A stretch of DNA of 64,000 nucleotides from Gongronella butleri (taxonomy: Eukaryota > Mucoromycota > Mucoromycetes > Mucorales > Cunninghamellaceae). Position numbers and translations under genes: made by a program. Where the stretch lies: NCBI GenBank assembly GCA_025201375.1, contig JAIWZP010000088.1, positions 21,192 to 85,191 on the forward strand. The letters run 5' to 3'. Positions within the stretch are counted from its first letter, which is position 1; every line of letters starts with the position of its first letter. Of this stretch, positions 54,505 to 64,000 are shown piece by piece. The notes under the pieces are model-generated. The model was not told the DNA's origin, made no database searches, and saw only the letters and a program-made list of their open reading frames with translations.

Positions 54505-57500
54505 CCCATTTGTACCTGTTTGTGCCCGTTTACTTGATTTGACCCCTTTGTTTTATTGCAGGTCGAGCGCGAGGGCTACAATATCTTGGACGATGGAACG
54601 CTACAGCCGCTACCTCGATACAACGGCTTACCATTCTTGTGGGAAAAACTGGATTTGCCAAAAGGGGCATCCATCTACGTCAATCGCCTGCAACAGCAAC
54701 TACACACCACCTGGACACACGAACTTGACGAGCTCGCACAGCAGCACTATCATGGCGGCATCCTTGCAGACGAAATGGGCCTGGGAAAGACGGTCAGGTA
54801 AGCCAATCGAGTCAGTAAAACGTGATTTTTTTAAAAAAAAAAATTGGTTCTTTTTCTAGCGTGATTGCCCTGATTCTCCTCCACTCGGCAGCCAATTCGC
54901 CCGTGTATCAGGATCTGCAATACACAGGCTACAGCAAGGCCAAATCCACACTGGTCATCACGCCATCGTCCATCATTCATCAATGGGAAAAAGAGATCAA
55001 AATGCATGCCCCCAGCTTGTCGGTGTTCATCTACCATGGCATCAAATCCCTGGGCAAAGACATGGACACCGTGGCCTATGGCGCCGTCCTCGCGGAATAC
55101 GACGTGGTTCTTACCACTTATGATGTAAGTTGAAAAGAAAAAAAATGAAAAAAAATGAAAATCGCACGGCTGACGCGTCGAGTCACGTCCTTTTTGCACT
55201 TTAGGTGCTGAAAACTGAGGTGTATTACGCCCGCACACCGCCCGACAGATCTCGGCGCCATGGTAAGTGGATGGGGAGTTGGAAAGTAAGCATGAAAAGG
55301 AGACTCATCCCTGCTTTTTTTTTTTTTAGGAGTCAAATACGAGATTCGCAAGAGTCCCCTGGTGCAGTATGTATGGTGGAGGTGCGTGCTAGATGAGGCT
55401 CAGCGCGTCGATTCGCCAGTGTCGCTGACGGCGGAAATGGCCAATCTTGTACCACGCGTGTTTTCTTGGGGTGTGACGGGCACGCCCATCAAGTCGACCA
55501 ATTTGGATGACCTGTACGGGTTGTACAAATTCATCGACGTGATGTATACCTTGCCCTTGAAGCTATTCCGCCGCCTGCACCACGACCCAGAGCACCACGA
55601 AACCTTTTGGACACTGACAAAGGCTACCATGCGGCGCAATTGGAAGTCAATGCTTGCCGACCAGGTCCACATCCCACCCCAGCATCGCCGTACCATTCAC
55701 ATTGACTTTTCGGCCATCGAACAACACTATTACAATGACTTGTGGGCAGCGTGCACCGGAGAAAACGACATTCCATGGCTTGACAGCCTTCAATGGACTC
55801 GCCCAACGGAGCCAGCCGATCTGGTCACACGCTATGACGACACCATTACACGACTGCGCCGTTGGGTAAGACAAAAAAAAAGGGCAAGGAATTACGCAAA
55901 AAAAAACACTCATTCTTGTTTTTTTTGTATGTTTTTAGCTGACGTTGCTTCGAGAAACCTGTGTTCACGCCACCGTTACGGCCGGCCGCGCGCGCCAGGA
56001 GAATGTGCGCACCTTGGAGCAAGGTAAAAGAAAGAAAAAAAAGGAAAAATCAAAAGGAAAACGTCGATTGACGCGCTTTTTTTGATTTTTTCTCTAGTTC
56101 TCGAGCTAATGATGCAGGGCACGTCCGAAAAAATGGATGAACTGAGGATTATGATTGCCCAGAACCAGCTCCAGCAAGGCGGCATGCACGAGCTCTTGGA
56201 AGAGTGGACCGATTCGCTCGAGGTGTATATGGAGGGCGCAGCAAAGATGGCTGAGCGCGTCCAGGATTTCACGGACAGGCTACAGCACTTGGAGGTGACA
56301 CACGACGCGACAAACGACACCAACGACAAAACCGAGAGCGACAAGCAGCGCAAATTGATCTCTGGAAGGGCAAGCGCGCAGCACATGCTCCATCGTTTCT
56401 ACTTTTACATTGCAGGCATCTATCTCATGATGGAGGACAAGACCAACGAGGAGCTCTACTACGACAAGGCCGCCGACGTTCGCCGCCAGATCCTTGTGCG
56501 CCCGCGCGAAAGGGTAAAAAAAAAAAAAGGAATAAAGAGTGAAAATGAACGAATTGGATTTTTATTCATCCCAATTGTATGCAAATGAGTAGGTCGAGAG
56601 CGCCATTCAAGAAATAAAGGGTGCATCCGTTGACACGAGCGACAAAAAGGTCGGCTTTTCGCAGCAAAAGGAGACACTGCTTTTGACCGAGGACTTTTTG
56701 GAGCGCGTCGATGATCTCGCCGAGCTCTTGGACAATCAATTGATCTTCATGGAGACTTGCCGCAAGCAACTCATGGCCTTTTTGACTGCCAAGCTTGTGG
56801 ACACTGGCGACGCCGACGACGATGTCAAAGGTAAAAAGAAAAAAATCGTGTTTGAGTGTTCTGACGCGTTTCTCTACCCAGGCGACGAGTACGAGGACTC
56901 TCTGGTCACGCAGGAAAAATGCGACATTTATCAAGATATATACCAAGATGCGCTCCGTGATCGACACTTTTGGCTCACAGGTACATTTTTAAGCCGAAAA
57001 TAAAGCGTGTTCCTCATTCCCGTTGTTTTTCAGGCATGTGGACGGTGCCTCGCGCGGCCAACGCCGCCGAGGAAACACAGCAAGACGAAGAACAAATGAC
57101 AGACGAGCAAAAAGTACAAAAATTGCACATTTTTTTTTTTGCACATTTGAATCCTCTGACATCTTTTTTTTTTTTTGTTTTGTAGGAGCTCCAGGCGCTG
57201 CGCAAGGAGCTGGAAAAGACGCGCAAGGAGTTCATGCCGACAATCAAGTCCGACAATTTGCGCGGGCTGATTGCCGAGCTGCGCACGAAAATGTACGACA
57301 TGAATACGACACAAATCGAGGGGCAGCTGATGCAGGCCGAAGCGACGCGCCTCAATAGTGCACTGAAACAGCAGCGCGAGCTGCTGGAAAATTTGGAAAC
57401 GTAAGTGCGCGCTGAAATTCTGAATTGGGGGGAGGGAAAACACGCATTTTTTGGATGCACCACGACGTTTTCTTAATTCTTTTTTTTTTTTTAACTGTCG

Positions 57501-59141
57501 CAGTGAGTCGCGCAAGTTGTCGTCACTGAGCAACAGCCGAATTGAGTATTACCGTGCGCTGCAGCATATTTCGGATCAGGTTGTGGTAAGACAAATCAAG
57601 AGGGGCGGCAGTTTTCAATGCCCAAACAAGGCAAATGACGATCCTTGTGCTTTTCTTTTCTTCACTGTAGACATGGAAACACGACAGACCGCGCAGGGTC
57701 TTGGCCGTCATGAAGGTGCGTATGGAGGATCTACGCGCGCAATTGGAAGAACAGGCGACGCGCTGGCGCTATCTCGACCATCTTGCCAAGGAGCAACAAG
57801 AACAGGCCAGCACCGGCAACAAGGAAGAAAACAAGGACATGTTTTGCCTGATCTGCAAAGATTATGTCACAAAAGGCATCGTCACTTATTGGTAAAAATG
57901 CTTTTACTCCTTGTTTTTCCCCCCTTTTTGCAGATCTTTTTGCAATTCTGACCACCTGCACCCTCTTTTTTTTTTTTCTACAGTGGTCACATGGTAAGCC
58001 TTCCGATTCTTCCAATTGCTCTGCCCCTTGCTTTTGTCATTGAAGGTCGGCAACTCATTTTCTTGTTTTCCGCGCTATAGTATTGCGACGTGTGTGCCAT
58101 CCAATGGTTCCGCACGAGCGAGAGGTGCCCCCAATGCAGTGCCACCGTCAGACGTGGCCAGTGGTACAAAGTCTGTAAGACCACCATTGGGCATCCGCTG
58201 CATACAGTACGACATTGATCTCATCCTGTTTTTTTTAACACAGCATTGAATCTGGCCACGCTGCAAGGCACCGAAAAGGGGAATCAGCAAGATGAAGGCG
58301 CGCCGGGGCCGGCCGACAAGACGAGCATCTCGGCGGAAGTCTTAAACGAGATCAATCGCGTGCAAATTCACGAGGGACAAGGTATGTGAATCAAAAAAAA
58401 AAAAAAAAAGGAAACGCACGAGGCTGATCTTTTTTTTTCCAACTAGGCGGCAAGCTGGACAGCATCATCCGCCACATCAAATACCTGCAGCTTGCCGGTC
58501 GTGGAAAATGCCTTGTGTTCTCGCAATGGACGAGGGTGCTTGAATTGATCGGCACCGGCTTGAGTAGGAACGACATTGGCTTTGTCAAGTTTTCCGGCAA
58601 AAGAGACGACCGCGACATTGTCAAATTCAGAGAAGATCCTTCTGTGCACGTGATGTTGTTGCATGGCAGGAGCCAATCAAGGTAAACGCGCGCCAATGGG
58701 CACGCAATGGGCACTCTGACATTTTTTGTACACTTTGGAATAGTGGACTGACACTGTTGGAAGCCAAAACGGTATTCATTGTCGAGCCAATCTTGAATGA
58801 AGCCCTGGAAAAGCAAGCCATCAGCCGCGTTCATCGCATTGGCCAGACGGAGCAGGTAAAAGAGCTGATTTTGGTGCCACTGGGTCACCACCAGGGGTCA
58901 TTGACGCGTCTTTATTATTATTATTATTTTACCGCAGACCTCCGTCTTTTGGTACATTGTGCGTGACACCATTGAGGAGCGTGTGCAAGCCATTCACGAC
59001 ACCAAGCAGCGCACTTGGCATCTGGAGCATGCTGACATGGAAATCACACCCGAACCAGCACGCATGCAGAAAAACGCAGCTGGAGGCGGGGAGTATGTGG
59101 ACGACGACGACGTGCGCCGTTGCTTTACGCAACTCGACTGA
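53757..59141 (+). CDS. IRC20: SHPRH/Irc20-type SNF2 ATPase with RING finger (E3 ubiquitin ligase)
   Basis: Nineteen exons give 1337 aa: 53757-54446, 54562-54797, 54860-55124, 55205-55262, 55330-55865, 55939-56023, 56098-56513, 56593-56830, 56882-56980, 57034-57113, 57186-57400, 57504-57585, 57671-57891, 57984-57993, 58081-58174, 58244-58381, 58447-58681, 58744-58855, 58938-59141. SNF2 motifs: Walker A GGILADEMGLGKTV; motif II is LDEAQ rather than DEAH, as in SHPRH; GVTGTPI; C-terminal helicase VFSQWTRVLELI and ISRVHRIGQT. A long coiled-coil insert precedes a C3HC4 RING (CLICKDYV...YCGHMYCDVC...CPQC). Relatives polyubiquitinate PCNA or act in recombination control. A 10-nt micro-exon encodes part of the RING. 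Confidence 0.95.
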
Positions 59142-59559
59142 TCATGTACTATTTGTGAACTTTTTTTTTACTCGCTGTCAAATCAAAATAAAATGAGGCG
59201 CAACTTGTGCCTTTTGTAGTATATTTTTTGTCGATTGAAACAGATGTTATCGCGATCGCGGATTATGCGCTTGCTTAGTTGTCTAAAAGAAGCTGAATCG
59301 GCCAGCATCGTGCTAAAATGGTAAAAAACGAGGCCCCAATTGCGATTCAAGCTTCTTTTGTCACAAGAACTCGATCGTAAGAGTTCTATCTGTGTCGTGA
59401 ACAGAAATAATCGCCTCTCTTCTTCCATTTCTCATTGAAGAGACTTGCACTTGCTTGCGTATTCCAAAAGTAAGCGAGTAATCTGCATGCACATGACATG
59501 AAAAGAAACGCCTCACACGCGATTCAATGTGTTTTTTCGTCGATTTGCATGCGTCTTTT

Positions 59560-59945
59560 CCTAATCAAATAGATGCATATGGTGTCTATCTTGCTGATGG
59601 ACGCGTCGGTGCAGCTTCATGGATGCGTTTTTCTTGTGCAATTTGCCGTTGAAATTAAATCGAAAATTGCCAATTACTCGACACTGGCTAAATGGATTCC
59701 ACCTTTTTTTGTCGTTTTCTGTTGTTTCTCGGTGCGCTTCATTTTGTGTGAGAGTTTGGCAGAATTCTGGAGACCTGATTTTTCGATTTTGATTTTGGAT
59801 CTTCGCGACGATCAAAATTTGCTTTGCGTGTGGCGTGCCCTAATGTCTTTTTGTCAGCTGCGAAGTGAGTCCCCATCCGGGCTTCAAGCGTGGCATTTCA
59901 TACTGGGACGCGTTTCGGGGTTCAAAGGTGCCTCGCTTTCGAGCA
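59560..59945. repeat. Dispersed repeat B, inverted fragment
   Basis: Read on the minus strand it matches 50275-50485: the blocks ggcacctttgaaccccgaaa/cgcgtcccAgtatgaaat and the gatgagtcggtgc-gctcca equivalent are in the expected inverted order. Confidence 0.55.
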
Positions 59946-61310
59946 AATGACGAAAAATGTCTAATTTTACAATTTTGCAATTCTCGATCGGTTTTTATAG
60001 CACAGCTTTTGGTGACTTCGGCGTCATTGGAAAGAGAATCGAATATTTCTTCGTTTGTCTTAGCAAGTCGTCGCAATATGATTGCCTGTTGCCGAGAAAA
60101 TCAAGCATACAATTTTTAAACGCGGTACGTCTATGTATAAAACTCGTCCATCGGGAAAGCTATGCGGACGAGAAACGTGGTCCGAGCGTAGCTCTTTCTA
60201 ACGGTACAGGTTAGAAGACATTTGACGCGCGAGCCAGTCCATTGGACCATGGGACGCGCTTTAATATCAAAAAAGTGATGTTTTACACGCTCTTGCGCGT
60301 CCATTCGCTCTTGACAACGTTGGACCATGATATAGCTAGTGATAGTCAAGAGGCAGTGCACGGAGTGTCCATGCACATTTCTGGTAAAAGACAGAACAGC
60401 GCAACAAAACATTTGTTGGTTATTCACCCAGTCCCTTTTTCCAGACAAAGCGTGGTCGTTGGAGCTCTCACTAAAAGCGCTGTTTGAAAAACATCCCAAA
60501 AAGGAAGGGACTGGGTGAAAATTAACATCCCCTACAAATTTTGGCACTATCATGCTTATGCTGCCTTGCAACAAGCAAAAGTAGCAAGGTGTTCAAATTT
60601 ACATGGCTTCGAGGCTAACATCCCCTCCGCGCACCGGGGGAAATGGGGGTCTGGCGGCGTGGTTCTGCTATGGGCCGAAAACAAAGGTCCGGCGCGTTTT
60701 TGCCATTTTTTCGGCAATTTTTTGGGCACGACTTCGGCTGACCGACATTCCGACTTTCCGGCATTGACGACAATGTGCCATTGGCACGGCTCGTATTCGG
60801 CATGCGACGAAATTAGAGATTTGGCGTGGCCGCCATCCAGCCGTTCACTTTTTTTTACACGCGTTTCATTGGTTCAAGGACGCGTCTTATTTCACATGCT
60901 TATTGGCTACATTGACCGCTTTATTTATTGCTTTTTCTGTATTTTGGGGCGTAGATCATTGGATGTGAATCCCAATTCTTTCATGGCTGCAGTGACTATG
61001 ATAAAATATTCAGAATTGTTGCAACCAGAGGGCCAACAGAATAAGATTTACCTAAAAAAAAAAGGGGGGTCTCGTCATATGTACTTTACCTCGGGATGAT
61101 CTTCGAATCATGAATAGCTTGCAGCATTCCTGATGCAAATAAAACAAACGATCAAATGCGCGTTGCGATGAATTGACTTGAGCAATTCCGGGTGCTGCAT
61201 GATAATGCAGTGTAAAACTTGGTTGCAGCAAGACTGCTTGAGCGTCATGCACGATCAGGAATGCAAAAGTGTGCTTGCTTAGTCGACTTACGCCTTTGTC
61301 ACCAATTTCT

Positions 61311-61318
61311 ATAAATAA
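61311..61318 (+). promoter_or_regulatory. TATA box of the transposase gene
   Basis: TATAAATA lies about 44-51 nt before the ATG at 61362, a plausible core promoter for the transposase gene. Confidence 0.45.
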
Positions 61319-61361
61319 GAGAAAACACAAGGCATTTAGCCCTTTACTTGCTTGTTTGGCA

Positions 61362-63788
61362 ATGTCTGACCTTACGAAAGTCAAAAAAACAATTGACGAC
61401 ATCATACGAGAGCGACCGGAACTGGCGAATCAACATAGATGTTATTGCTCGGAATGCAAAATCACTTCACTTGGATGTGTTCTTTACAAAGATAGAAAGA
61501 CCTTGAAAGCCCATCGCAATCGTGACATTGAAAAAGGCTTGCACACCAGCGAATCATCCCAGGAAATCGTTGAAGGTAAATCTATGCTACACGAAAGAAA
61601 AAGACAGCACGCACATGTTGTTGACAAGAAATGTACCTAGAACGCGTGCAATTGCGTATCCCACAAGCGACACCTTTTGATAATTATGCTGAACCAATGA
61701 ATATCGACCTAATCAACGAACAAAATGATGACGGATTCGATGGTAACAAAGAATTTCCTCTAAAAAATAAAAAATAAAAATAAAACTCACGTTTTTGCGT
61801 CAGGTTTCATGGATTTCATCCCAGAAAACGATGACAGTGTGGATGGAGACGACGGCAGCCACCGGGACGAACATGAGGTTGAATACTTGGACTCAAATGA
61901 TCAAGATCTTTTCGACGATTACGAGGATTACAGAGAGTTTGGCTATGACGGTGTTGATAATGATGACGAAGCGGAACGTGAGCTTGATGATATGTTGCTG
62001 GCACCCACCAACGACTTTCCAACTCCTCCACCAGCTTCTCCAGATGCCAGTCAACAAGAGGGTACGGCACCAATTGCTTCCAATTCGAATTTTCTCACAC
62101 AACTCTCTTTTTTTACCATAGAGTTGCAAAAACATGGACCAACTTTCGCGTTTATGGCACTGTTCTTGCTGCTGTTGCACGTGAACCACGTTCCAAGAAG
62201 TGTCGCCGAAGTGATTTTGAAGTTTTTCAACAGTTTGTTATTCGCATTTGGCTTTCAGCATGTATTTCCCGCAACAATTGCGACCTTGAAGAAGCACCAC
62301 GGGGCTGATGACTTACTCAGCGGCGTGATTTCTTATGTTGTCTGCGGCAAATGTCATGCACTGGCCGATCGCGTTGAAAAACCAGCAACATGCCAAAATT
62401 TGATATACGAACGAGGCGAACAGACACTTTGCGGCGAGGATTTGTACAATACAAACCCTGGATCTCGGCAATCTCATGCAAGACGCACCTATGCCTACCA
62501 TCCTCTTCGCAATTCGTTAGAAATCATGTTCCGGCGTCCTGGTTTCACGGACAAAATCAATCATTGGCGAAATCGCCCGCACATTGAAGGACGCCTAAAC
62601 GACGTGTACGACGGAGCCATGTGGCATGAACTCCTTGACAGCACCGGCCATGCCTTTGTGGATGATCCTCTCTCACTTTTACTTACGATAAATTTCGATT
62701 ATTTTCAGCCGTTCAAAAATGCTGGCAAATATTCGGTCGGCGCCATATACGTGGTGATCAATAATCTGCCTCGAGAAGAGCGCTTTTTGATGGAGAATGT
62801 CATTTTGATTGGAGTGATCCCTGGGCCCAGCGAGCCAAGAACTCATCAGATCAATTCTTACCTGGATCCACTTGTCCGCGAGCTAGAAGATTTCTATGTT
62901 GGCGTGCAATTGAATAATGCCGAGAATGTCCGAGCAGCCTTGCTTAATGTCGTTTGTGACATTCCGGCAGCACGGCAAGTAAGTGGTTTCACAGGTCATA
63001 ATTCATTTTATGCGTGTCACCACTGCGACAAACCATTTGGCGCCAATTCAGAGCACAACAACCTACGAGATTTCTCGAATTTCAATGGAAACGAGACATG
63101 GAGGCACAAGACCAAGGAAGCCGTCCATCGTGCAGGCCAGAGATGGCTTCAATGCCGCACCGACGGGGCCAGAAAGGCTATTGAGCAAACGACAGGTGTC
63201 AGGTGTCTGTGTTGCATCGATTGGAATATTTCGACATTGCGCGATGCACAGTGGTTGATTGTGCCCATAATTGCTACATGGGCACAGCCAAACGACTCTG
63301 CAATCATCACTGGACCAAGGATACACTACAAGGATGCAACGAGGAGCCTCGCATTAAGGACCTTGGAGCCAACGATTTGAAGGAAATGGAAGAAGAACTG
63401 CGCAATGAGCTTGTCACGCCTCCTGATATGAGGATGTCGAGGCGCAAAATTGCCTCCAATTTTAGCCAATTGAAATCTGACGATTGGCGTATATGGACGC
63501 TTGGTGTATCGTCACTTCTGCTGCATGGACGGCTGGAAGCCCGCGTAGCTGCTCACTGGATGCTATTTGTGACAGCTTGTCGCACCATTGCCCTTCCTTC
63601 CGTACGCCTGATTGACGTACACGTCGCTGTGCAATTGTTTCGTGAATTTGGACGTGGAATTGGAGACATTTACGGCAAACACACTGTCACTATAAATGCG
63701 CACCTTCACACGCACTTGCTGGACAACATCAAAGATTTTGGTCCTCCTTATGGCTTCTGGTGTTTACCATTTGAGAGGTATTACATGT

Positions 63789-63829
<41 letters not shown>

Positions 63830-64000
63830 GAGCCAAGGCACGCACGACGCGTCTTTTTTTTTTTTTTTTTTACATTTCTGCCATTTCCAGGTACAATGGA
63901 TTTTTCAATGGAACCCGCACCAACAATAAGGATCACTTTGCAGAGACATTCATGACACGCTTCTTGCGCAATTCATTCAACCAGGATATTGTGCTCAACA
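61362..64000 (+). pseudogene. Tnp2-type (CACTA/EnSpm-related) transposase gene, one frameshift, runs off the window
   Basis: Exons: 61362-61575, 61629-61742, 61804-63777, 63891 to the edge. Splice joins keep frame (E-MYLERV, DGFDG-GFMDF, PFER-YNGFFN). N-terminus: a Cys/His cluster (CYCSECK, then CVLYKDRKTLKAHR), then an acidic linker. Core signatures of fungal Tnp2 transposases: VCGKCHAL, NSLEIMFRRPGF, a middle block with SLLLTINFDYFQPF, FTGHNSFYACHHCDKPF, and ARCTVVDCAHNCYMGTAKR (usual form VIDPMHNLFLGTAKH). Near 63204 the frame must change by one base between TTGVR and SVLHRLEYFD, where the family is continuous. So the copy is disabled or the assembly has an error. The intron at 63778-63890 holds A and T runs. 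The end of the element is outside the window. Confidence 0.82.

Larger units (their letters stand above)
59142..61361. other. Gene-free region between the SNF2-RING gene and the transposase
   Basis: Contains an inverted repeat-B fragment (59560-59945), a 15-nt inverted repeat (60424-60438 with 60507-60521), and unassigned moderately GC-rich sequence at 60600-60830 that may be the subterminal part of the transposon. No ORF with family features; those at 59573-60214 and 60515-61099 lie in repeat or unassigned DNA. Confidence 0.5.

Noticed and set aside
1..64000. tRNA and rRNA genes
   Set aside because: No T-arm (GGTTCGANNCC) with matching acceptor and anticodon arms was seen by eye on either strand; a tRNAscan-SE run would be decisive.

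Overview
The window looks like nuclear DNA of an early-diverging (Mucoromycota-like) filamentous fungus. The support is: many short T-rich spliceosomal introns (about 50-130 nt, GTAAG-type donors); conserved fungal housekeeping genes on both strands; a Tnp2-type transposase gene; a Ty3-like gag remnant; and abundant degenerate repeats. The species cannot be named from the sequence. Exon models below were built by hand from splice sites and family conservation. Every intact multi-exon model sums to a whole number of codons.

Layout. 1-8.6 kb: a direct duplication of an Fe(II)/2-oxoglutarate sulfonate dioxygenase locus (JLP1/TauD type) with its promoter. A BAHD acyltransferase lies between the copies. 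Copy 1 is broken by one extra T; copy 2 is intact. 8.6-10.2 kb: non-coding repeat B. 10.2-22.6 kb: gene-dense block with a PP2A B56 regulatory subunit (-), a PfkB sugar/nucleoside kinase (+), mitochondrial malate dehydrogenase (+), the nuclear HtrA-like protease Nma111 (+), a small type I membrane protein (-) and an acidic orphan protein (-). 22.6-27.5 kb: gene-free, degenerate repeat A. 27.5-38.1 kb: TCF25/Rqc1 (+), a CDF metal transporter (-), an F-box-like orphan (-), an F-box/WD40 protein (-) and a SulP anion transporter with STAS domain (+). 38.1-51.8 kb: repeat and mobile-element territory. It holds repeat A, a frameshifted NAM/Myb-type transposon-associated pseudogene, an LTR-like piece, a gag remnant, two abutting fold-back elements sharing one TA, a 2.6-kb palindrome with internal tandem repeats, a MITE, and more of repeats A and B. 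51.8-59.1 kb: an orphan winged-helix-like protein and a 19-exon SHPRH/Irc20-type SNF2-RING protein. 59.1-64 kb: an inverted repeat-B fragment, then a Tnp2-type (CACTA-related) transposase gene that runs off the right edge and carries one frameshift.

The most unusual signal is a sharp excess of the 7-mer TACAGTA/TACTGTA (about 50 by hand count) confined to the two repeat-rich, gene-free zones. In several places it is a 5-nt insertion at a TA relative to a paralogous repeat copy. That is the scar expected from excision of Tc1/mariner-like elements with CAG termini, so these zones may be a fossil record of repeated cut-and-paste transposition. The two TA-flanked fold-back elements at 42.3-44.3 kb are plausible relatives of the responsible family.
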